Assembly (NCBI RefSeq): GCF_030272615.1
Contig: NC_081410.1
Location: 123,625,640 to 123,683,639 of the forward strand
Reading direction: 5' to 3'
DNA length: 58,000 nucleotides
Source of the DNA: Cryptomeria japonica
Taxonomy: Eukaryota > Streptophyta > Pinopsida > Cupressales > Cupressaceae
Position numbers and translations under genes: made by a program. Numbering within the stretch: position 1 is the stretch's first letter; each line of letters opens with the position of its first letter. The notes under the pieces are model-generated. The model was not told where the DNA came from. It saw nothing but the letters and a program-made list of their open reading frames with translations, and did not search any database. This document shows positions 21,283-31,230 of the stretch, piece after piece.

Positions 21283-24165
21283 ATGGGGAAACTGGGAAGC
21301 AGTAGTTCAATAGGAAGCCAAGTGAAAAAAAAACAAAGAACAAATAAAATTGAATCGTGGGATGATGGATTGAGAAGCATGATGTTACCTGAAGTATTCT
21401 CTTGTCCTGAATTTATCATGGTCTGCACCAAAAATTATGATGAAGATAAAAAAGCAATTGTCAATAAAAATACAAAAGAGGAAATTCTATCCATAAGTGT
21501 GGAAGAATTTGCTTGTTTGTTGAACCTAGGGTTTGAAGTACAAAACTCAAACGTCCACATTGACCTAGGAAAGTTGGCAGAGAATTATGAGAGTCTCGAG
21601 CCAAGTCATAGAGATTCATTTATCAGAGCCCTAATAATGCATGGTACTTCATTGGATCGAAATCATAAGCCTCCTTATGATTGTAAAATTTTTGTTCCAT
21701 GGGTTCGGGATACTATTTCCTTACTGACATTTTGCCTGGGATTGGAAAATGATAGGGAAGTGGGTGCTAGCCTTCTTGAAATGATTTTTCCTATCCATTG
21801 TGTAATTCAACCAGTAAGATACAATTTTGTTGAGCACGTTGTTCAATCCATGCAAAAACAATTACTAATGATCAAAAAAGGTTCATGTAAGACATTTATG
21901 TAGACTTCTTTTTGGCACCAATGTATAATGAAATTACAAGCACTCCAATGCCTAGTTTGCCTGTGTCTTGTAGAGATTGCATTCATCTCAGAAGTTAAAT
22001 ACAATTGGTTGATTGTTTCTTCATGGAAGAATATATTGTGTTAAGGTTTTATGGATCAGCAATAAAACCCTACAGACTTCCAATACATGTGACAGAGAGG
22101 GTATTTGCATTGGAATATTTATGGCAGTTCGATTGCACAGATAGGCACTTTCATGATTAGCAAAAGAAGAACATATCTCCTTCCTTGCCTTTCTCATGTG
22201 GAGGGTTCATATTTGAGATAAAAGCATTCAATGTGGCACATGATTTTTTGACAGTTTTTAGCTTTGGTGATGATGGCCTCTGGCAGTATGATCCAATCGG
22301 TGTAGTTCAAGCAAGGCTTAAGAAAAATGGGAACTCTTCAGTGTTATGTCAACATGAAAGTAAACCATTGCTAGAAAAGCTTAGAAACATGGACTACTGA
22401 GATGAGGTAAAAAAAGAGATGGAGAAAATTGTCGTTGACAATAACATTTCAATAGAAGAATTGCCATCACAAATTATGGCATTGCACACACCGAGGACAA
22501 CAGAGGAGAGCATCCAAAATAGGAGGTCCTACAATTTCTTCCAAAAATCTGCTAATCCATCCAACACATCTATTCCCAAAATAATTTTGCAAGAATGTAA
22601 AGACATTTATTGGAATCAAACCAAAATAAATGATTTTTGGACTATGAGGAAGAATCTCGGTGAACCAAAGACCAATGCAGAACTTGAGTCCATCGACGAA
22701 GATGTAGAGTTTAGCAAATTATGGAATATGGAGCATCCCACAACAGCATCTGACAGGAGTGATGATGAAAATGAGTATGAGGTTGAGCCCACTCCAACAA
22801 GTACTACAGTCCCAAAAATATTATGTGGAGTCAATCAGTCCGTGAAAGAAAAATATAACAAAGGGGAAAACCTTGTGGAAAAAATGGGTTTTGAAGGTGG
22901 TGGTCTAGGTCCTAGAGGAGAAGGAATTTGGTATCCACTTGAGGCACAACTTCCATCAGATTCAAAATAAAAATCTCCTTTTAAACCAATCATTGGACTT
23001 GATTCATCAGATTCATCACAGAAAGGTACTACTCATTACCCTTAGGGTCCACCTGCATTTGTTACAGGTTCAAATCCACAACCACCACCACATCATGGTA
23101 TTCCCATTGGTGGTGAATCAAGTGCCACTGCCATTGGTGGGGAATCTGGGGATAGTATTCTTATTAGTGTTTAGTCAAGTGCCACTACGATTGGTGGGGT
23201 TGGCATGGGTACTACTACTGATACTAGTTGTCTTAGTGTTGGACAAGTGCAACAACAAAATATCTCTCGCAAGAGGCCACTAGTAATAGATACTCATACT
23301 ATTCAAAATCCTATATCAAGTGCCATTGCCACTACAAAACTATTATTTGTAGCTTCAGAACAGACCCCTCAAAAGACTATAAAAACTACACATGCAAGTG
23401 GCATCAGGACAAGATCAAGAACGATTGTTGGTACTCCTCGTAATGCATTAGTTAAAACCACAGGCATAGGTAGAACTAGAGCCTTTTCTATTTCACCTTT
23501 AAAACATTCAATTGCTTCAGCAAGCCCAAATTTTCAATTTTGTGATTACTATGAAAAATTTGAACACACAACAAATGCAAATAAAGAAAAAAAGAGAGCA
23601 TTGCATAGGGTTACCCTGACTGGAGTTTTAGACAAACAACCTGCAAGGAATAGGGTATTTCCAACATATGACCCACACAAATATATGATAGAGTTCATGG
23701 TTGTTATGCCCCCAAATAAAGATAAAAATCCACGACATAGTCCAATAGATCCCTCTGAATTTCAAGTTAGCACCCTCCAAATGGATTTTTCCAAAGTACA
23801 AAATGTGCACAAAATTAGTGTGTCAAAAAGGACTAATGAAGTGGTCTACACTTCACTGCTAAAGGTGGAGAGAGAAATAAATAAACTGGAGAAACAAATA
23901 AAAAAGTTACAGGTTGACCTGGCAAATGAAAAAATCAAAGAGGAAAGTACCAGATAACAAGTGCAATGATTTACAGAAAAGGGTAAAAAATTTGGGCTCT
24001 GCAGTAGAAATTGCAGGGTAGGAAAAGATGGATGCAGAATTGAAGGACCTGAGTGAAAAATTGGCTAAAAGCAATAAAAAAAATTGATGATGAAAGAACC
24101 AATTTTCAAAAATTATACAAAAGCTATGAGCCTGATGCTGCCCAAATAAGAAAAATAAAGGACTG
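21283..24165 (+). pseudogene. Decayed long ORF with G-patch-like and coiled-coil segments
   Basis: One former coding sequence of about 950 codons. Segment 1 (21283-21903) starts MGKLGSSSSIGSQVKKKQR and has a globular part. After a frameshift between 21903 and 22185, segments at 22185-22400, 22419-22970 and 23205-23957 all lie in one frame, with stops at 22398, 22968, 23041 and 23172. At about 22855-22950 the frame reads NLVEKMGFEGGGLGPRGEGI, a good match to a G-patch (K-M-G-[WF]-x-x-G-x-GLG...GI), an RNA-binding or helicase-activating module. A Gly/Ser/Thr-rich linker follows. The C-terminal part VEREINKLEKQIKKLQVDLA is a coiled coil. It continues after a second frameshift near 23955 as MDAELKDLSEKLAKSNKK, to about 24165, where a copia LTR fragment cuts in. 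I do not recognise the N-terminal domain. G-patch segments also occur in some plant Ty3 polyproteins, so mobile-element origin is possible. Confidence 0.6.
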
Positions 24166-24167
24166 AT

Positions 24168-24528
24168 GATATGATAAATCAATAAGGATCCAGACAACTA
24201 CTGAGAGGGGGGGTGAATCAGTAGATAGAAAATAAACTAAACTTTCACCAAACTTAGAACCCAACTCATAAATCAATCTCTGAACAAACTAGTTCAAACA
24301 CTGAACTACAAACTGCAACTGCTCTATCAGTTTATCGGTTGACTAGCATAACAAAATAATATTGTAACAAATCTAAAACTCTCAAACCATTTAACCAAAA
24401 CATCAAACTACTTTAATAACATTAGTAAAAGCACATTTCAGATTACTATCGGTCATCTTAACACATCTAAGTGGATTTATAGGTTAAACAGATTAACCAT
24501 ATCAAAACATAACCACGAAACCCATAAC
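24168..24528 (-). repeat. Truncated copia LTR fragment of the same family
   Basis: TGATGATATGATAAATCAAT...CAACTACTGAGAGGGGGGGTGAATC corresponds to the left end of the LTRs at 1090, 6931 and 14780 (the GAGAGGGGGG block). The rest is diverged. It stops abruptly at about 24528, where the gypsy-like copy B starts. Confidence 0.55.
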
Positions 24529-24581
24529 ACAACTTCTAAGGAGAGATTAGACATAACCGCAAGCACAATATACTCACATGA

Positions 24582-24583
<2 letters not shown>

Positions 24584-24639
<56 letters not shown>
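24584..24639. repeat. (AG)28 microsatellite
   Basis: An uninterrupted AG/GA run of 56 bases in copy B, at the site equivalent to the run at 8201-8292. It encodes the meaningless Arg-Glu repeat in one frame. Confidence 0.98.
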
Positions 24640-24641
<2 letters not shown>

Positions 24642-24908
24642 CACATACTCCACTTAAGGAGAGATTAGTCATAAAAGACATACCAAGAAAGGATATCAAA
24701 ATATATAAAATGCAACCCTTAAATGGAATAGTGAAACATGAAATGAAGAGAGAAAATGCGATTGAGGCAAGAACGAATGATTTTGTTGCCCTGAGGTATT
24801 TGTAATTGAAAAAACATCACCTCTAATGGTCCAAAGAGCCCCCAATTAAGTTAACTAGTTGTGTCATAGGGTGAGGAGCAACATAGAGGTGAGAAGAGTG
24901 CTAAGGCA

Positions 24909-25112
24909 TTACTTTCTCACCAAGGAGGAGAACAAGATCGATTGAAAGACATATATGAGCAAGATCATATTGTTTTTGAGAAAATTCCTTAAATGCTTTA
25001 CAATTTCAAAGAGAATGAGAATGACTATGATGAAAAAGACAATGCTTATTATCTTTATTATGCTTATAATTGTAATTAAGTTTGATGAAAGGAAAGACAA
25101 CAATTTTATCAT
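24909..25112 (-). pseudogene. gypsy-like gag zinc motif 2 (broken), copy B
   Basis: Equivalent to 8573-8776. It reads KHCLFHHSHSHSL, in-frame TGA, NCKAFKEFSQKQYDLAHICL. The Cys/His spacing is C-X2-H-X4-H-X4-C with the stop inside it. Confidence 0.5.
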
Positions 25113-25229
25113 ATTTTAATTTTCAAAAGATTCTAGTGCCTAATTCCTCTTGCTCATCAAAATATTTGGACTTAGCCTTTTGAGATTTAAGATAAGGATT
25201 ATTAGAAGAAGAAGGATTATCATCAATGA

Positions 25230-25330
25230 ATTTAACTATACCTATGGCAATGAGTCCTTGCATTGCATTTTGAAAATCAAGACAATCATTGGCATCATGA
25301 TCATTAGATTGATGGTGTGAGAAACAAGGA
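25230..25330 (-). pseudogene. gypsy-like gag zinc motif 1, copy B
   Basis: CFSHHQSNDHDANDC followed by LDFQNAMQGLIAIGIVKF. This is an intact CX2HX5HX4C arrangement, a zinc-binding type known from gag of plant Ty3/gypsy elements. In copy A the first Cys is Phe. Confidence 0.55.
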
Positions 25331-25653
25331 GTTTTTGAAGAAGAAGAACCCTTAGAAGAATGTTGTGTCCTTTGTCTTGTAAGATGATCCTTAAAGTTTG
25401 AATTCTAAGGAGATCATCCATAGGCGAATCATGATAATATCCTAAACCTTCGATATTAATTTGTGTAGGAGGGTTTATAGGGACTCCAATTCCTTGTTCA
25501 AATTTTCCAAGTCCTTGTCCTCTAAAACCTTGTTTTGATATTATGTTATAGCGACTCCTATATGAATAATTTAATTGAGAAGGGGTAGGAACATTATAGT
25601 ATATTCACTTAAAATTTGTTGTGTAAGGATGTTTAAAGGGAACAAAGGGACAA

Positions 25654-25998
25654 TTAGATGAAGAAGGAATATCTTGTGGAGAAAATTTCCTTTCTATCAT
25701 CTCTATTTTGTTGAGGAGGAAGATCCTTATTATCTAAGGCCTCATCTTTTATTAATGTTATGTGAGAAGATAGATCATGAATGAAATGCATAACATCATC
25801 CTCTCTACAAATGTTTTGATGTTTAAGATAGGCTCTAGGAGAATGAGGATCTAAAGAGAGTGAGGCACCAATATCTTGATCTTGCCCCCCTTGTGCTAGG
25901 GTATGTGAATGAGAAGAGGATCGTGCCATGCTATTCTTAAATTCTTTCTCTCCATTAGAGAGATAATTGATAGGACTATTAGCTTGTTCTTTATCCAC
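25654..25998 (-). pseudogene. gag-like ORF of gypsy-like element, copy B
   Basis: 114 residues starting MDKEQANSPINYLSNGEKEF. Most positions are shared with the 131-residue frame in copy A. It includes TLAQGGQDQDIGASLSLDPH and KHQNICREDDVMHFIHD. A frame difference near 25670 ends the frame as RKEIFSTRYSFFI where copy A reads on as KEKISPQVIPSSSN. Shared reading frame across two diverged copies argues for past coding function, most likely gag. No catalytic motif. Confidence 0.5.
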
Positions 25999-26945
25999 AT
26001 TACATACCCTAGGAGAGGTACAAGTATTAGGTGTTTCATTAACATCTCTTGGATTGGGATCTACGAAAGCTTTTAGGTGATCAATATATCAAAAGTATTT
26101 GCTTAGAAATATCACCATGAAACAATATGCACTATAAAAAAAAGCTTTGAGATGTAATTGATTGATTGAAAGCAACTTGGAAACTCTAAAAATGCAATAT
26201 GTCAAAGTGCTATGGATGAAAAGAAGCAATGTGAAATGAAAGAAGCCATTATCCAACACATGATCTTGATAAATATAAGTCAAAAGCAAAGTACTCATAC
26301 GTGAAATAGAAAATAAATTAGATATATTAAGTGCCATTGGTAATGTTTAAAATTATATTTGAAAAATTGAGATAAAAAAATTTATGACTCCCACAAACCA
26401 AATTAACCAAAATAAATTAGGGTTTTTGTAAATTAAACCTCTAAAATTATGTAACTTGATTAAAACAAGATCTTATGAATGTAAAATTGAATTTTAGAAT
26501 GTTTATAAATAAGATTTTAAATAATTAATTCAATTTAAATAACTCATAAGCTCAATTTTAAAATTTTAAAATTAGGGTTTTTTGTAATTTTAACCTCTAT
26601 ATTTTTTAAATTTATGAAAATTAGAATCTTAAATGCCTAAATAATTTAGATCTAAGAATATAAATCAAAATTAAGGTGTAAGAATATCGAGTTCACCAAA
26701 ATGTAAAATGGTGAGATTAGGGTTTCCACAACTAAGTGTACGAAAACCACCAAATTTCACTTGGGGCACATTACATTCAAAAGAGGGTTGCAATCCAATA
26801 GATCTAGTTATAATATGAATTGGATTGGTTTTTAATAATATGAATTAATTAAGCCTCTTTTGTAAATTACATTGCTGAAATAAGGGTAAAAGTGTTGAAA
26901 ATTGAAGTAGAAATACATAAACCATAAGCTACAATTGCGGTATTG

Positions 26946-27329
26946 AATGTTTTCATTTAATATATATTTCAATCAAACTTCAACCAGAATATGGCCAAAT
27001 TAATGTTGATTCACTACTGGGTTTAATTTTTTATTATTATTAGTCAAAATCTGGACATGTACTGGGTGATTAGGTTCTCCTCAATGGGTCCCTAACCACC
27101 CATGTACTATAACACGTTTAGAACCCCATGCACATATTGCCACCTCTCCCCTAGGTAGGTTATGGTTTTCTTCTTTATTCACATCATTCTCATTTATTTC
27201 ATCTTTTTCCTTCCATTTAATTTATTTTTATTTATTTCTCTCACATAATTTCCAATGTGTATGGTACCTACCATGGGGATGAGAAAATATGGGGAATATT
27301 GAGATTTTTTCTACAACATAATTTTTTTT
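26946..27329. other. Junction region, no gene seen
   Basis: AT-rich sequence between gypsy-like copy B and the copia pol remnant. It may contain the 5' part of the copia element, but no LTR end or gag motif could be picked out. Confidence 0.4.
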
Positions 27330-28472
27330 TTAAATCTAGGATCAAGCTTGTTGATTACAAATCCTTGGAGGTTGTTGCAAAAGGAGCTATGGTAATAAAG
27401 AAGGTATGAAAAGTTTTAATGATATTTATTATCTTTCATAGTTAAAACATGATTTATTGAGTGTTGAAAAATTGTGTGAAAATAACCGCAAAGTGGTGTT
27501 CAAAAATAAGAAATAAATTATGTATGATAAGAATCAAAGAAAAAGAGTGGTTAAAGTTGCGCTTGTGGTGAAGAAATGGATCTTCCCATTTACATTTGGA
27601 GAACATAACGATAATCTTGCAAATATAGCATATGAAGACAAAATTTAGCTATTGTATCTTAGGTATGGGCACTTGAAATTTTATAGTTTGAAGATGTAAA
27701 CATCAAATTATTAGTTTATGGTATTACCAGACAAAGGAGAGTAAGTAGGTTTCTCAAGGATGTCCTGAAGGAAAAATGCAAGAGAGAAATTTACAAAAGC
27801 AATATATGGAGGGCTCATTATCCACCTTGTAAAGTCAACTCTAATATTGGTGGCCCTATGCAAACAAAAGGCTTAGATAAGCCATCATATTTTATTACTT
27901 TTATATATAGTTATTCATGAAATTGTTAGGTTTATTTATTGAAGACCAATGATGAAACCCTTGATACATTCAAGAGGCTTAAATGACTTGTGGAAAATGT
28001 AAATGGTTGCAAAATGAAGTGCTTAAGGACCAATCATGGAGGATAATTTTTTCAGATATTTTATGGATTTTTTTGTAGTGTGAATGGCATAAAAAACTAG
28101 CATACAACTACTTATACACAAGCTATAAAAATGGGGTATCTAAAAGGAAGAACCATATAGTGGTGGAAATAGTAAGAAATACAAAACCAAGGGATTGAGT
28201 GATTCTTTTTGGGTTAGAGCAATACTATAGTAATGAGTATTTTAATCAAAATCCTAATACTGCACTCAACAAGATGACTCCTTATAAAGATTGGTATGAG
28301 AAAAAATATAACAATTATTTACTTATTTTATTTGTTTTTTAGCTTATGTTCATGTAGTTGCTTGAAAGAGACAAAAGTTAGATGCAAAAAGTGAATAATG
28401 TTTTTTTGTTGTGTACAATCAACAAAGTAAGGCTTATAGGTTGCATATTATCCTCTCATTGATAACATTGTT

Positions 28473-28709
28473 GTGTCAAGTGATGTGATTTTGATGAAGG
28501 GTTATTGTTATCAGAAAGGTCATGTTGAGAAGTCAAAATCTATTTGTAATGGTGGTATTGTTGATAATATTGTTAACAAGAATCCAATTAATATTTTAGT
28601 TCCTAATACAACTAGTCCACTAAGTCCCTCTTCTAATTTTAGTGCAATTTTGACTTCAAATTCAATTTCTAAAAGAAATATAAGAATATTAAGTGACATT
28701 TATAGATAA
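28473..28709 (+). pseudogene. Linker part between integrase and RT of the decayed copia
   Basis: 78 residues open (MSSDVILMKGYCYQKGHVEKS...). It is rich in Asn, Ser and Ile, as expected for the poorly conserved linker between integrase and reverse transcriptase. It falls exactly between the MTPYKDWYEKK integrase end and the RT start of the surrounding remnant, and the preceding bases fit the copia block before this linker. Confidence 0.5.
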
Positions 28710-29397
28710 CTACAATCAAAGCACACAAAGAAACTCTAAAAGATGAGATAGTAAATTCATGTTTTGAATGTGCATGTACTGATAAGGTTTGAGTACATTA
28801 ATTGCAAGGAGATATAGATAAAATTCAATTGAATGATACTTGAAAGGTTATATGCCTCCCAAATGATACTAAAAATATTGGTACTAAGTGGGTCTCTGAG
28901 ACTAAGAACAATGATGATTGTTGTGTTGAAAGACAAAAGGTATTTAGTTAGTTGTAAAAAGCTTCACACAAAGGAATCTAATAGATTATGAAGAGATTTT
29001 TTCACCACTAAAAAGATAAGAGACCATTAGATTTATGGTTTCACTAACGTATTAAAATGAATGGAGCACATCACATAGATGTGAAAAATGCTTTTTTGAA
29101 TGGGTACTTTGAAGAAGAATTCTATGTCCAAAAAGTGCAAAGTTTTGAAGAGCAACGTAAAGAACACCAATTCTACAAGTTCAAGAAGGCTTTGTATGGC
29201 CTCAAGAAACAACCAAGAGCATAGAATGTGAGGATTGATGGATAGTTTTAGAAAAATTTCTTCAAGACAAGAAAGAGTTAGCCTACTCATTGCTACAAGA
29301 AAGAACATAATGATATTGTTATTGTGAGTTTGTATGTTGATAATTTTTTGTATATGGACAATAGTTATTAGATGAAAGATGAGCTAGAAATTGTTAT

Positions 29398-30083
29398 GTG
29401 TCATCCCATAGTGGTGTGTCCCACTTTTTGGCCAAAGTGGGACATTGAATCAATTTTTTAAACCAAATTTTCAATTTTTGTCACCTATAGCAACTAAACA
29501 ATTAATAATTTGAAGATAATGTGAATTGGTGCTTTGAGATTACATGTATAGATTTTGAAACAGGAACATCAATACATAATGCATATATATTTAAATTCTC
29601 TATTTTTCCATGTGCATGGGATGAAGCTTGGTGTTTGGTAGAAAATAGAAAATATATATTATATATAAATTAAATATTTTTGAAATTACACTTTTTGGAA
29701 ATCTTTCTTTGAAGGCAAGATTCTTACAAAATCTCATGTCTTGGTGACTTAGCTTGATAGTCTAACCCAAGGTTTGAAAAAAAATTTCTTCAAAGATTTG
29801 TGTGAATAGAAGGGGATTGGAATCTAAGTTACCTTCGTTCCAAGGTGTCTAAGGACCTTCATTTTAAGGTACCATCAAGTATCCTTTAGTCATATGTACA
29901 AAAATATTTAAAAAATCTTTGAATGGAGGTTACCTTCATTTGAAGGTGATTTTGCAAGACCTTCAAATGTAGGCATATTTGTTTGAACAAAAGTTATAGA
30001 GGTATTTTCCAAATTTATTGTCATATTCCATGAAAATTTTAAATGTCCTAAAAAGGAGACACACTATTGATGGTTCACCCTAT
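29398..30083. mobile_element. 686 bp DNA element with imperfect terminal inverted repeats
   Basis: The left end GTGTCATCCCATAGTGGTGT and the right end (reverse complement) GGGTGAACCATCAATAGTGT continue as GTCCCACTTTTTGG and GTCTCCTTTTTAGG. This gives about 35 bases of imperfect inverted repeat. A 3-base TAT lies at each side (29395-29397 and 30081-30083). It interrupts the RT of the copia remnant: the RT frame before 29398 and after 30083 is the same once these 686 bases are left out. No transposase; internal sequence is AT-rich with CCTTCATT-type repeats. Non-autonomous. Confidence 0.65.
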
Positions 30084-30820
30084 AATGAATGAATTAAAAT
30101 ATTTAGGTTTAATACAATACTTTCAAGGAATGAAGGTTTATCAAAATAAATATGGTTTTTTTTTTTAAGTATGCAAAAGATATGCTGAATAAATTTGGTA
30201 TGGTTTAATTGTAAGCTATCCTCCACTCCAAATGCTCATGAGTTGGGTTAGCTAGAGAAGATGTTACTAACTTTAAAATAAATGATGAGATAACTTATAT
30301 AAGTTTGGTGTTTCTAAATGACACAAGACCATGTGGTGCTTATTGATCCATCTAAAGTTCATATGAAGGAAGCCGAAAGAATATCAAGGCATCAAAAATG
30401 TACTACAAATTGTAATACTTGTTATTATGCCTCTAAAAGGCGTGAAATTGTTGTCTTTACTAATTCTGATTGGGAGGTAGTTTGGTTGATAAAAGTCCAC
30501 AAATAGTAATCATTTTTCACTTGGTTTAGGTTTGGTTACATGGAGCTTAAAGAACCAAACTTTAGTTGCTCTTTCAACCAAAACACTGTAGTGTATTGTA
30601 GTTACTTTATGACTGCTATTATTTTGTTGTAATTACATAAGTCCAATTAAGCTAAGCCAAGAATAATGTCCATCATAGTAGCACAAAGCATTTAAATTTG
30701 AGATTTTGTCTAAAATAAGTAGCATAAGTGAAGTCTATAAAGATTATAAATAACCTGTAGATATCTTTGCAAAAGTAATTGCAAAGTTTAGTTTTTTAAG
30801 CTCTAAGGTCATCTTGTGAG

Positions 30821-31150
30821 TTTGATAAATATGAAGGGTGAGTATGGTGATAAATGATGTTGCATCCTATTTTGTACAATTGTAAATCAATCTTTCTTCA
30901 TATTATTTTATCTTAATTTAAAATATTGTTTATAATATATAAGACTATATTTAGGAGTGCTTTTTAAAGCATTGAATTTTTTTGAGATTGATGTTTGAGC
31001 ATTTTTTTTTCTAAATTATATGCCATGCATTAAATATATGCATTTTTAATTTTAGGATAATTTAAAGTCTATATTAGTCACTCTATTGTTATTATGAAGA
31101 ATGCAAAAATTTAGATGATTCAAAAAATGGGTAAAGGTTTACAATTTTTT
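30821..31150. other. AT-rich region downstream of copia pol
   Basis: Probably the end of the copia element, but no LTR end is certain. No coding content. Confidence 0.4.
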
Positions 31151-31152
31151 TA

Positions 31153-31230
31153 AAGCCTATTTTTAGCATATCATTTCATTAATGTATGTTGAAGCCTATT
31201 TTTAGCATATCATTTCATTAATGTATGTTG
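31153..31230. repeat. Perfect tandem duplication, 39-base unit
   Basis: AAGCCTATTTTTAGCATATC... starts at 31153 and again at 31192, with no mismatch seen over 39 bases. A recent local duplication. Confidence 0.95.

Larger units (their letters stand above)
24530..26945 (-). mobile_element. Gypsy-like element, internal region, copy B
   Basis: Matches copy A from 961-1025 and then from about 8293 to 10615, in the same order and strand. It therefore shows what copy A looked like before the copia insertion. It keeps the first Cys/His box intact (CFSHHQSNDHDANDC at about 25280-25326). It ends at TACAATTGCGGTATTGAATG (about 26945), just before the LTR junction of copy A, so it is truncated there. 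Its left end is cut by the LTR fragment at 24168-24528. Confidence 0.75.
27330..30820 (+). pseudogene. Heavily decayed copia pol, plus strand, split by a TIR element
   Basis: Fragments in changing frames follow copia order. They start with a protease/linker part with LKHDLLSVEKLCENNRKVV (about 27440-27500), then the integrase zinc region with LRYGHLKFYSLKM (about 27658-27700). The integrase core end carries MTPYKDWYEKKY (28275-28310). RT follows with HHIDVKNAFLNGYFEEEFYV (about 29070-29130), KFKKALYGLKKQPRA (29180-29225) and VSLYVDNFLYMDN (29325-29365). The active site is YVDN instead of YVDD. RT resumes at 30085 after the insert (MNELKYLGLIQYFQGMKVYQ). RNase H is visible as VVFTNSDWEVVWL (about 30452-30490) and PVDIFAKVIAKF (about 30755-30790). 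Stops and frameshifts are dense. Neither LTR was found with confidence; TGTTGCATCC at about 30860 could start a 3' LTR. Confidence 0.85.

Noticed and set aside
21283-24165. Considered as an expressed host gene with introns
   Set aside because: Interruptions are single stops and small frameshifts in one continuous frame, without GT-AG borders that would remove them cleanly as far as I can see.
24578-24805. 75-residue frame with Arg-Glu repeats
   Set aside because: Translation of the AG microsatellite in copy B.
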